From Whitmania pigra (taxonomy: Eukaryota > Annelida > Clitellata > Hirudinida > Haemopidae): DNA of 64,000 nucleotides. This document shows positions 52,701 through 64,000 of the stretch, in pieces. Where the stretch lies: assembly GCA_021613335.1 (NCBI GenBank), contig JAJTWR010000032.1, positions 82,501-146,500 on the forward strand, read 5' to 3'. The notes beneath the pieces are model-generated. The model worked only from the letters and a program-made list of their open reading frames with translations. It did not search any database and was not told the origin of the DNA. The position numbers and the translations under genes are program-made. Position 1 is the first letter of the stretch; each line of letters begins with the position of its first letter.

Positions 52701-55700
52701 TCCACCGTGGTTGGTACTTCTGCCCCTTATGCTTTAAAACTGGAATTATCAATCAATCAATGCTGCACAAAATAATAACAACAATGATGATGGTGACGGT
52801 GATGATGATGATGGTGACGGTAATGATGATGATGGTGACGGTGGTGATGATGACACTGTTAAGATTGCTGCTGTTGTATTTTAAAATTTTCCATTGGCTC
52901 TTTCTGGAAAGGAAGTTTTTTGCATTTATTTTCGATATCCCGTGGTGCCTTGCAATGTAATTTAGCAATGCAGGTGTTTTAATATTACGTTGTTACGTTT
53001 CTTCCTGCTTATTGAAGTCACATTCATGGCATGGCTGGCCATGTTCTTTAATCTTGTTTTGTCTTTTGATCATCTTTTCATCTTCCTGAGGAGGATCCTG
53101 GTGGTGACGTTCATGATGATGATGATCCTGGTGATGATGATGACGGCATTGACGACGACGATGATGATGCCACAACATTCGCTTAATTTTAAAATTCGAT
53201 CACACTCTTCGCCTCAATAACTACAGTGCTTTATTTTTGTTTAAGCATTAAACTCGTTACCTGCGATTACTTATAAATAGTAATTGTAGTAAATTGTAGC
53301 ATGATTCATAATGATCGAATTCATTTCCACGAGAATCCTGCTCAAAATCATGGACATGTGACTTGTTAAAAGTACTCCTATGCCAAATAAAAGAATGCAG
53401 TTTAATTGGAAGCAGAACCTAGCAAAAACATTGAGGAAATCAAGTGTTTTCATGAATAATTAGTAAAGTCTGATGTAATAAATTATTATAATTGACATGT
53501 TATTGAATTTAACAAATTATTATTATAATTAACATAATTTAGATATGTTGTAATCACCATATTCTAAAAATTAACAACAGGATGGATTCTCTCCACTGGA
53601 TGTAGCAAAGCAGCTAGGCTATGACTCAATCATCCAAATGTTGGAATCCCAAGGGGGTGTTCCTGCCCATTCACCTTTGACAAGGTCGCAAGGTCACTCG
53701 AGGCACACCTCTACCCTCGGGGCAAATTCCCTCCCTAGACTCCACGCGGCTGCCAAGAGGGACGACGTTGACTGCATCGAAAAGATCTTGACAGAAGGTC
53801 TCCCTATAGATGGACAAACCAGGGTGAGTCTTTATTTTAGCTAATTATTATTTAAATTGAAAATTATGATGAATATTTATTAATAGAGTGATTTATTGCT
53901 CGTCATTACGATCATGTGTTTAAGTGATTTGATAATAAAACCAAAAATGTATTGATATTGAAACACGATATCTCGTTATCGTCCTAGAACATCTTCACCT
54001 TCATAGCGTCACTGACAACGAAAATAACAATTTCAGAGTGGCTTTACAGCCCTGCACATCTCCTGTCACTATGGCAAAGTTAAGGCAGCCAAGTTCCTGA
54101 TCGAGAGAGGAGCGGACGTCAACTTTTCAAAGGCCAGGGTGAGTCTGGCTTTGGTTTGTCTTCAGGGTCTTACTGGGAGGAGGAGTTAATTTTTATGCTT
54201 ATGCTTTGTTTTATTTTGTTTTGTTTGTAAATGACGAGTTATCTCGCATTCGAACTTAATTTATTTTTGAATTTCATTTCTTGTTTTTTCAATCTCAGAT
54301 TATTTGCAGAGTGCATCTGATATTCTTAAGCAATTCGACCGCCGGCATGCATGCGCCGGCATGATTTAAAAACTTCATTTAGACACCTGCAGAGGGAAAA
54401 ATAGCACAAAGAGATTTCAAAAGTTATAAAATTCTGAATTTTGCCTCAGAACTCCATAACACCTCTGCACGTGGCTGCCAAGTGGGGCTTCAAGGACCTG
54501 ATCGTTCTCCTGCTCGGGCAGAGGGCGGACATCGAAAGCAGAACCAAGGTGGGTGCCAAACACGAGTTCGTCGTTACCAGCCTCACTTCAAAAACTTCTC
54601 TGCTGCTCTTGTATTTAATTTTCTTTTCTAAAGCTTTTAGAAAAGCCAATTTCTCGATGGAATGTAATTTCTTGAAATAACTCAATTCCAACTGCTTTTG
54701 TTTTTGTTTAATGTCACTAATTTTGTTTGTTTTTGTTTGTTTTGTTTTTAATTTGTTTAAAACATTTACACCTTGCACCCCACAGTGATTAATTATGATC
54801 TCAATTGTGTTTACTAAACATGTTCACATTTCCAGCATTTATTGTTAATTAATCACAAAAAAGTGGAGCTGTTCAAATTTTACACAAACTCGTCGGACAT
54901 TCCGATTGGGCTTGCTAAATTTTATTTCTTTTATTCTTTCATTCTTCGCAGGACGGACTGACCCCTCTCCACTGTGCCGCCAGGTTTGGCAAGGCCGTCG
55001 TCATCGAGACCCTGTTGGACAGGGGTGCACAAATCGACCCGAAATCACAGAACGGCCTCACTCCTCTGCACATGTCCGTCCAAGGAGACTTCGAAGACTG
55101 CGTTAGACTTCTGCTCGGCAGCGGGGCTTACATCGAGGCTGGCACTGTGGACCACCTCACCCCCCTGCACGTGGCCGCCCATTGCGGACACGTCCGGTGT
55201 GCCGAAGCGCTGCTTCGCAACAACTGCAATGCCAAGGCAGAAGCACTGGTCTGTTGATTGGATGAGATTGCTTTGACGTTATTCATTCTCACTTAGTGGC
55301 AATTTGAGTTCTATGTTATTAACATTACATTACATTGCACTAATGTTGTTAACATTATCGCACTAATGGTTTTTTTAGTTTTGTTTAAAACACGTTGTCT
55401 CTTTTTTAATGATAAGTGTTGTTGTTATAATTCAAGTTTAATAATAACAATAATTTGAGTTCTATGTTATTAACATTACATTACATTGCACTAATGTTGT
55501 TAACATTATCGCACTAATGGTTTTTTTAGTTTTGTTTAAAACACGTTGTCTCTTTTTTAATGATAAGTGTTGTTGTTATAATTCAAGTTTAATAATAATA
55601 ATAATTAAATTATGAAAATTATAATTAAAGTTATTATTATTATTATTTATTATTCAGAATGGCTTCACACCCCTGCATATTGCCTGCAAGAAGAACAGGA

Positions 55701-58700
55701 TCCAAGTTGTCGAGTTGCTGCTCGGTTACTACGGAAACAACGTCAACATCAAGACGAAGGTGAGCCTATGGAGATCAAAATCCATTCCCACTGACTGAAA
55801 GGGGAATTTTCCTTCCTCATTCTTAAAACTTGGAAAGTGCCAAAATAAATGGTCGTGATGGCGGGGAAAGATTAGCATTGGCTTTCATGAGCACATTCAT
55901 TACTTTCTTGTTTATTGATTCATTCATGTGTGAACAAGTGCTGTGATAATGATGACAACATTGCTGCTGGCAAACAGTCATTTGAAATAATGGCATTGAT
56001 AAAAATTAGGATAAACATTAAGATATAATTGATGATGCACTTCATGAACATTTGCTTATTTCAAGTGGTGTAGATGCATACTAGTACAATGCGTGTTAGA
56101 GGTTTTAATTCACATTGCCATATTGACATTTCTGTGGCAACAAGGAGAACAGGTGTCCTTGGCTGAGTTAACTCTGCCCAAACATTCATCATTCACGTAG
56201 CTATTACAGATATCATTAAAATTAGTCACGGACAATTTATCTGGTATCTCTCATTTTGTAACCTCCAATTTTCATTGAATCAAATCATCATTTAAATTTT
56301 GTTTACAGGCCGGACTCAGTCCTCTGCACATAGCTGCCTTCATGGGCCACGTTGACCTCCTTGAACTTTTGACCTCCAAGGGGGCAGAAATAAACAGCAG
56401 CACCATCCAGCAAGAGACGCCCCTTCATCTGGCAATTAGGGCCGACCAGTTCGATTGCGCCCACTATCTGGTCGACCACGGAGCAGACATTGGAGCTCTC
56501 ACCAAGGCAATGAGTGTTTTGAGTGGAAAATTCTTGCAGATTTTCTAGTTTTTTGCTGGTCTAACATATTGTAGGAAAATTCATTGCAGCGATAATAACA
56601 TCATTTATTTATTTACCATTACTTTGGTCTATATTTACATTTCGATGTAAGCTTGAATATAAGAAACTCTTTATTTATTGCAGCTTTCAGGCAAAGGTGT
56701 TTTGTTGATGTTTGTTTAAATTATGTTAATCACATTGATCCGTTCACACAATATCTTACGATCACAATGTCCTTCTCGTCCGACAGAACGGCTACACGCC
56801 TCTCCATCTGGCTGCACAGCTCGGAAATCAGAGGGTCGTCAGCTTCCTGTTGAAGCGAGGGGCGAGCCCCGATTGCAGGACGCTGAACGACCTCACGGCA
56901 CTTCATCTTGCGGCGAAGGAAGGATACGCAACCATCGTTGATGAGTTACTCACCTATGGAGCTGACAAAGAACTCGTTTCAAAGGTTTGAATGCTTAACC
57001 TGGATTTATTGATTAATGATTACAAAGGGAATTAGAATTAGAATAGAATGTATGTTACATGTTTTTCACATTTTGATTGAATTTAAAAAAGTGACAATTT
57101 GAATCCTTGAAGCCATTTTGGATATTTCGTTGTTTTTATTATTTATTTTAATTAACTGTTTTTGACGAAATAAATTAATAAAAAATGAATACCCGAAGAA
57201 ACCGGTATTTTCCACTTTGACAATAGAGTATTTTATGCAGAACATTAAATTTTTTTTATACTGAAAATTTACACCTTAAAATTCCATGCGTCATTGAAAT
57301 GATTTGTTTCATAAATGGTCGATCCCCACAAATAATTTGTTTTCCGTTAACAGAGGGGACTGACTGCCCTGCACTTTTCCAGCAAGTACGGCAACTACGA
57401 GGTGGTCCACCTGCTTTTGAAGCACGGAGCGAGCGTCATGGTTTTGGACAAGAACGGCTACCCTCCGCTTCACCACGCGGTCCAAGGGGGCCACCACAAC
57501 GTCGCCAGAGTTCTCCTGGAGCACGGATCAGATTCTCATTCCATTGCAAAGGTTTTGTTTGGGGGGCTTGCCTGTTATTAGTTTTGATATTTTGGAGAAA
57601 GGCTGAAAATATGGTGTGGTGATTGAAATTCTGATGATAATGCCAACGATGATGATGCTGATGCTGATGATTCTGATATGAAATAAATCTTCAAAGGAGT
57701 AAAAACATGATCTGAATTCAGCTGGATATTGACCGTGAAAACTTTTAAAAATCATGCCTTTTCAAAATTGATGACACATTAACGAAACACAACCAAATGA
57801 TTAAAAAAAAAACACAGCTTCTGAACGTAATGATTACTTAATGATGCATTCAATTATGCATGATTCCAGAATGGATTCACACCTCTCCATGTGGCTGCCC
57901 TCTACAACAGATACAATTCCGCCAAGATGATGCTTGAGAAATACGAAGCCAATCCACTGGCCAAATCTCTGGTTCTTATTACTTAATCCAATGTTAAAGT
58001 GCATAATAGTTAATAATAGTTAATAATTTTCAAATATTTTCATCATTATCATTTGTTTTGTTTTTGTTTATGTCTGTTTTATGGGTTTTTATGTTTATAA
58101 TTTTAGTGTTGTTTGAAACTGCTGAGATTATTCAAACTTTAGGATAAATACACATAAATATGCATGCTGACATCAGTTGTGATACTTTATGATGACACTG
58201 AACTTACTTACTGAAGAACACAAATATGACGTAATCAAAAGTAGCACATTCTAATTAATTCAAATTAATTAATTAATTCCAATTCAATTCAAAGAACGGA
58301 TACACACCACTGCACATTGCCAGCAAAGAAGGATACCATGAACTTTTGGCTCTGTTTCTTGCATCTCTGTCTCCCAGCAATGGTGAATCACTCGTCGACG
58401 TGCGATCGAGCGACGGTGTTCATCCTCTTCATCTGGCTGCACAGGAAAATCACATCCCCGTGATGCAGCTGCTGCTCAAGAATTCGGCAACTCCCGATCC
58501 AACCAATAAGGTATTGAAGAGAGGAGAATTAATTATGATTTATTATGTTAATGTTGAAGATCTGACTTCATTCGCTCCATGTGGGCAAGGGGTTAAAATT
58601 GAATTTAGGTTCAATTAGGTTGTTTGGTTATTTTTATACTTTCATTTTCATTTTGTATGTGCAGGAGCTATTCACTCCTCTCCACCTGTCCAGTTACCAT

Positions 58701-59486
58701 GGAAACCTGGATGCCGTGAAGATCCTCTTGGAACATGGGGCTGACCCCAACAAGGCCAACAAGGTACTACGATATTGATATTTTGTTGCTATTTTTGTTC
58801 TAATTATTATTATTGTTATTGTTGCCGTTGTTGTTGATGATGATGATGATATAATATACTTGAAATGAAGAAATAAAACTTTTTGTTATTATTGATTAAT
58901 TGGCTGTTTTTATATGTTTATAGGGCTAATAGACATTTAATTTAATATTTACATAGTCTATGTATTCTCATGCAGACTGGTTTCACACCCTTACACCTGG
59001 CTGCACAGGAAGGACATTCTGTGGTTGTCACCTGCTTATTGAACAACCAGGCTAATCCCAACCTTTTAAACCAGGTAAGATCTTAAGGTGGAAATTGGTG
59101 ATGATGTGACATTAATTTGATGGTTAGATTATTGATGATGATTATAAGTGTTGACATGAAATGTAATTGAAGAATGGAAATAATAATCAATAAATAAATG
59201 TTATCACCTTTTTAACCATTACTATTTGTTTGTAATTGTAATTTCTTGTTATTTATTGCAATCAATTTTTATTATATGTGACTGAATGCTAATTGCCTCT
59301 TAAAAATCTCGAAACAGACCGATCACACAGCTTACCACCTGGCTCATGCTCATGGATTCAGAAATGTCTTGAAGCTACTTGAGCCTGTGACTCAGGTTCG
59401 AAAGGTTCCGACCGGTGACGTGGTGAGGATTGCTCCCGGACAGATCTTCGGGGAGGAAGCCATCATGGACTCGGAAGATGAAATCG
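49799..59486 (+). CDS. ANK: Ankyrin repeat domain (24 repeats)
   Basis: Repeats of about 33 residues with TPLHxAA cores: [133 protein letters not shown] and so on to [14 protein letters not shown]. Count and order match canonical ankyrins, which use this solenoid to bind ion channels and adhesion molecules. Many exons are exactly 99 bp (one repeat) or 198/297 bp (two or three), all phase 0. The exon at 58,295 is 216 bp because the 20th repeat carries extra residues ([17 protein letters not shown]). Confidence 0.96.
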
Positions 59487-62400
59487 GTCGGTGTGCTTTA
59501 TTGAAATGTTGATTTGTTGAGAGATAATACGAGATAAGATGTTGTCTGCGAGGTGTCTCGTGTGGATGTTTTTTTTTTGTAATTTTATTTTTTGGATTTT
59601 AAGAGGATATTCTTATGAAGGGGTCACTTTGATTTTTGATGTACAATTTATTATGTTTGCACTGATTTATTTATTACCAATAAAAATTATATCTTTGAAA
59701 ATTTATCAGAGAGTGAGAAACTAAAGACTAGTGATTTTGCAAGCCTTCCAGAAGATACACAAAATTTTTCTTATGTGGCCAATCAGGAAGTGAGCTGGAG
59801 GAATTATTTTTTAGATTTTATTTAAAGATATTGTGATATTGTTTTTAAGATATTATTTGTATGTTAAAACTAAACTCGTAAGCATTGCTCAACTTCTAAG
59901 AAGGAACTTCAATTAGTCTAAAGATGTTAATATTAAATATTATTATTATTAATAGTTGTAATAATTATTCACATTGCTGTTGTAAAGTAATTAATAATGT
60001 AAATTAAATTTCTAATTTGTAATGCTAAGCAGGTTGCGACCGTCAATTTCTGACGTGATAGATTTCATTAGTTTCAGTTCGACATCTTAAGATCTATTTA
60101 AATTCAATTTGAGCAGTTAGAAAATTATCTATTATTGATTGGGTAACTACATTACAAAAAAATCAACGATAGGCCGGAAGGGATAGCGTGTTTGGGGGAC
60201 GAGCAGTCCTCGGGGACAGAAGCATTAGCAGGGAGTTGAGGTACCTTAACGACGAGGCTGAGTTTTCGGTTGTATCACTCCTCATGTCTCAGGTGAGTTG
60301 TTGTTCTTGCTGTTTTAATTGTCATTTTGTTATTGTTATTGTTAGCTATTGCTAATACTTAAATAATATTATTGATAATAGTTAAATAATATTATTGCTA
60401 ATACTTAAATAATATTATTGATAATAGTTAAATAATATTATTGATAATAGTTAAATAATATTATTGCTAATACTTAAATAATATTATTGATAATAGTTAA
60501 ATAATATTATTGCTAATACTTAAATAATATTATTGATAATAGTTAATAATATTATTGCTAATACTTAAATAATATTATTGATAATAGTTAAATAATATTA
60601 TTGCTAATACTTAAATAATATTATTGATAATAGTTAAATAATATTATTGCTAATACTTAAATAATATTATTGATAATAGTTAAATAATATTATTGCTAAT
60701 ACTTAAATAATATTATTGATAATAGTTAAATAATATTATTGCTAATACTTAAATAATATTATTGATAATAGTTAAATAATATTATTGCTAATACTTAAAT
60801 AATATTATTGATAATAGTTAAATAATATTATTGCTAATACTTAAATAATATTATTGATAATAGTTAAATAATATTATTGATAATACTTAAATAATATTAT
60901 TGATAATAGTTAATTTCTGAGGCACCACAGCATTGGAGGTATCTAAAATAATAATGTTAATCGTCGACATGAACAGATATCTTATTATTACAATTATAAT
61001 GAACCTGGATTCAATAGTATAGATGAGAATTTAGGATAATAACATTTATTGGAACTTCATTATTATTATTATCTTCATTAGCATCAGTTAATTAATTAAT
61101 TGATTTATAACCAACAGAAGGAAGGCGAAGAGGGTAAAACCATGGAGAGGAGTGGTGATTCTGGCAGCCTCGGATTCCGCTACAGACACCTTCACCCTCA
61201 GAGGTATCTGGATTCGAGGGCTTCCTCCATCAACACGAGCCACAGTGCTCTGCTCTCTGAGGCGAGTGGGAGCCATTACAACCTGGATCTTGCTGACAGT
61301 CCCATCCAATCAGGGTTTGTTGATATGTCGATTGATGATTGATCAGTCGTATGGTCATTTTGAAATTGATTGGCTAGCAGATTATAGATATTTTTAAGGG
61401 GTAGTGGTAAATTGCTACAAAAGATTTAGATTTGGAGGATCTAAATAATAATCTAATAAAGCAGCTTGAAGATATTTCATTTTTATGCATTTGTCATTTA
61501 TCATTTATCATTTAGTAATTATGTTCAGAAGAAGTTATTATTAGTAATCACTTTAAACATTTTCTCTCTACTAACAATGGGCTCGTACTTCCAGTTTCCT
61601 GGTTAGTTTCGTGGTGGATGCAAGGGGCAAAGCAATGTGTGGAATGAGACACACTGGGGTGAGGATAATTGTGTCCCCTGGGAAGACTTCTGGGCCTGTC
61701 AGGGTGACCTGCAAGCTGGTGAATCCTGGCAAGATGACCAACCCCCCTCCGCTAATAGAGGGAGAAGGGCTTGCTTCAAGGATTCTCAAAATGGGTCCTG
61801 CTGGTACAACATTTGAGGGGTAAAAACTCTTTTTATGCATTGATTTGCCAAACCTGTTTTCTCTGTTTTTGTATTGAAAACATCATATCTAAAAAATGTA
61901 TCAGCATTTTCATCCATCCATATAACCCACATGATCTATGTATGTGGTGCTTTGTTTCAGGCCAGTGGTGATCGAAGTACCCCACTTTGCCTCCCTGCAG
62001 GACCGGCAAAGGGAGGTGATCATCCTGAGAAGTGAAGATGGAGAGGCTTGGAAGGAACATGTCAACAAGTTTCCTCTGTCAGAAGTTCACAACATCATCA
62101 AGAACAGCTTTGGAGAGGGTGGGTAAACTTTTAAAGTTGGAAAACAAGATGTGATATAATCATCATCATCAACATCAACAATAATATGTATGCAAAACTT
62201 GAGATTTGAGATTTGTTCCAAAAACCCCATCAGAATTGCAATTAGCTGATCTTTTGAGTGCCTTATGTGTCTGTGTAAGATGTGAAGGCACTTTCTAATC
62301 GATCCACCATTTCTATAGTGCCCCTACCTGAGAGGGATCTCATGCTGAGTTGCAAGCAAGACACATTACAACTGTAATCCATTCAGCCAACCTGGACTAA

Positions 62401-63948
62401 ATGACATAAATTATCATTTGCTATCATTGGCTTCTATTTGCCAGATGTAATATCTTCTATAATATTTATTATGATGTTTTTTTTTACAGAGCTCAGCAGT
62501 GCAGAAGAACTGTACCAACAGCGAGTGGCCAGAATCATCACCTGCGATTTTCCAAAGTACTTTGCTCTCGTTTCTACTCCTGCCCATGACAGGAGGGTGA
62601 TTGGACCAAGTGGGGGTGAAATGACTTCTTCTATTGACCCTCGGGTGGTTGTGGGAATCCCCACCAATGCATTCAATAAGAAGATCCACATCAGGCTGCA
62701 GGTTACTTTTCAAAATTTACCATATTCTACTGACTATTGGGCAGTTCATTCACTCCTCGAGAATACTATGTTAAAATGAGTCTTTCATTCTTTGTTAGCT
62801 TATGACTTTATAACTTATTGTTATTTTTAACTGTTTATTATTAATGTTAAATTATTAAAGTCACCTTCAGATACACTGGATTATAACTCATTCCATTATC
62901 AAACATCATTGAAGTCATTCGTAATTCCATCGTGACATTCATTTTTGTTCCAAACAGGTGCAAAAAGTTCCCGATAACTTAAAGCAGAAAATGGAGGAGA
63001 ACGGGGTGTATGTGAGTCCCGTGGTAACTGTGGAGCCAAGAAGGAGGAAGTTCCACCAGCCAGTGACCATCAGGATCCCAGTTCCACAGACTGGAGGCAA
63101 GAAGTTGGGAAAGATGTGCCTTCTCTGTAGTTTGTCAGGTACTATTTTGTTGACGCTTGCTTGTTGATAGGCTCCATGTTCTTAATGTTTATTTGTTATT
63201 AATATTAATATATAAATAATATAAATTATATAATATATAAATATTAATATATTTAGTAGTGTCATCAATTCATCATCCCATTTATTTGCATTTTGAAAGG
63301 CCATTATTTTGCATTAAATGCTGTCTTTTAGACTTTGTTTGATTATCTGCATAATTGTGACTGTATAATACTACTAAATGGATCATCCAACTACTTGAAA
63401 ATCTAAAAGTTTTTGTTTCAATTTTATCATTTAGAGGGTCAAGATGCTTCAGTTTGGGAGGACATCACAGACAAGAGCTCACTTAAAGGCGAGAACGAAT
63501 GTATATATTTCCACACATCTGTTTCTGGAAGGTTGGATTTTCATCCATGTTTATTATTACTTATTAGCACTTATTTATTGTAAAATGTTTTATTGTCGCA
63601 TTTTTAGTTAGTCATTTAATGCATAGTTTTGAAAAACTAATTAGGTACTTGGTGATGATATTTTTAGTTAACATTTGTTATAATTCATTAAGCAAGCATT
63701 TTACTTTGTCATCCAACAGATTCTGGCTTGTGAACACCGCTGATCCAGCCATAACCCCGGCTTACTGTGGAAAGGCCTACGAAGAAATGTGCAGAGTGCC
63801 TTACTTTTCAAAGTTTGTCCTCTTTGCCAGGAGGTCTGGTACTAACAAAGGGATACTGAGACTCGTTTGTTCTGCTGAGGGAAAGCTCCAGAAGACATTG
63901 GAGGGCAGAGAGCAGTACAAGGAGTTGGGACAAACCAATGAAACTGAG
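49799..63948 (+). CDS. ANK: Ankyrin, 5' part (ANK repeats, ZU5 domains), continues past window
   Basis: Adaptor linking membrane proteins to spectrin. Exons seen: 49799-49903, 50397-50495, 51183-51281, 52611-52709, 53581-53823, 54037-54138, 54450-54548, 54952-55248, 55658-55759, 56309-56506, 56787-56984, 57354-57551, 57870-57971, 58295-58510, 58665-58763, 58976-59074, 59318-59486, 59710-59789, 60173-60292, 61118-61314, 61595-61819, 61961-62118, 62490-62701, 62958-63138, 63435-63531, 63720-63948. All phases are consistent. The ANK block (24 repeats) precedes a linker with ADSPIQSG, then ZU5 ([59 protein letters not shown]) and a second ZU5 ([29 protein letters not shown]), reaching the UPA start. 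The first exon is probably internal (acceptor gtcttcag); alternatively translation starts at ATG 49,763. UPA, death domain and tail lie to the right. Confidence 0.96.
51030..51181. repeat. (CAT/CGT)n array abutting an ankyrin exon
   Basis: About 150 bp of cat/cgt/cga trinucleotides runs directly into the acceptor (catcatcaacag) of the 51,183 exon, replacing the usual pyrimidine tract. Confidence 0.9.
52783..52856. repeat. (GATGGTGACG)n / (ATG)n repeat in ankyrin intron
   Basis: Repeats of gatgatggtgacggtgatga, with a period of about 24 bp. Non-coding. Confidence 0.85.
55301..55602. repeat. 151-bp tandem duplication in ankyrin intron
   Basis: 55,301-55,451 and 55,452-55,602 are virtually identical, beginning aatttgagttctatgttatt. 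They differ only by a C/T near their ends (aataacaat versus aataataat). A recent event in the intron before the 55,658 exon. Confidence 0.96.
60348..60912. repeat. Minisatellite of alternating 23-bp units (46-bp period)
   Basis: About 24 units of 23 bp alternate as aatacttaaataatattattgat-like and aatagttaaataatattattgct-like forms, giving a 46-bp higher-order period. Each unit is centred on the 12-bp perfect palindrome aataatattatt. One copy has lost an A (about 60,543), and near the two ends the alternation breaks. It lies in the ankyrin intron between the 60,173 and 61,118 exons. Confidence 0.96.
61595..63948 (+). CDS. ANK: Ankyrin ZU5-ZU5-UPA region, spectrin-binding module (partial)
   Basis: Exons from 61,595 encode the first ZU5 domain, the one that contacts beta-spectrin in known structures, then the second ZU5 ([20 protein letters not shown]-like [17 protein letters not shown]) and the beginning of UPA ([30 protein letters not shown]). 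The last exon ends with an intact donor at 63,949, so the gene is cut by the window edge and not by a stop. Confidence 0.95.
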
Positions 63949-64000
63949 GTAAATTATGAATGGACAATTATTAAAACTCATTCAAATATTGTTTTATTTA

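Overview
This is a stretch of animal nuclear DNA. It is AT-rich and intron-rich, with GT-AG (and a few GC-AG) introns of about 40 bp to several kb, and it is full of ATT, TGA/CAT and GTT microsatellites. The gene content (UGGT, a nuclear receptor, a FRMD3/5-type FERM protein, an ankyrin) and the retroelements suggest a lophotrochozoan. My guess is an annelid, perhaps a leech such as Helobdella, but this rests on overall character and not on any diagnostic locus.

Layout. Bases 1-16,480 are an accessory, transposon-rich zone. It holds LINE remnants, a hAT transposase fragment, a CsRn1/Kabuki-like Ty3/gypsy element with 103-bp LTRs and a LINE nested inside it, and a second gypsy gag fragment. 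It also holds pieces of extracellular recognition genes: a predicted secreted PAN/apple plus C-type-lectin gene (minus, three exons whose phases fit, 259 aa), a broken paralogous lectin domain, and a damaged fucolectin (F5/8C-like) exon. From 16,527 to 28,108 (minus) lies a complete 27-exon gene for UDP-glucose:glycoprotein glucosyltransferase, the ER folding sensor. From 29,428 to about 35,900 (minus) lies a nuclear receptor with a two-finger DNA-binding domain, a very large hinge exon and a ligand-binding domain that seems to lack helix 12. It shares a roughly 1-kb upstream region head-to-head with a FERM-domain gene (36,927-43,827, plus) that ends in a transmembrane segment. After about 6 kb of gene-poor DNA comes the 5' part of an ankyrin gene (49,799 to the right edge, plus): 24 ANK repeats, then ZU5 domains, running off the window.

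The genes do not form a pathway. UGGT works in the ER lumen, the receptor in the nucleus, and the FERM and ankyrin proteins at the membrane skeleton. Exon models were built by eye from homology and checked by reading phase. UGGT (1,551 codons), the receptor (886), FERM (678) and PAN-lectin (260) all sum to whole codons. I found no CRISPR, tRNA, rRNA or operon-like structure, and no clearly new multi-gene system. The most interesting signals are the lectin/PAN cluster, the apparent loss of helix 12 in the receptor, the off-by-one FERM exon donor that would truncate the protein, the clean solo LTR, and the alternating 23-bp palindromic satellite inside the ankyrin gene.
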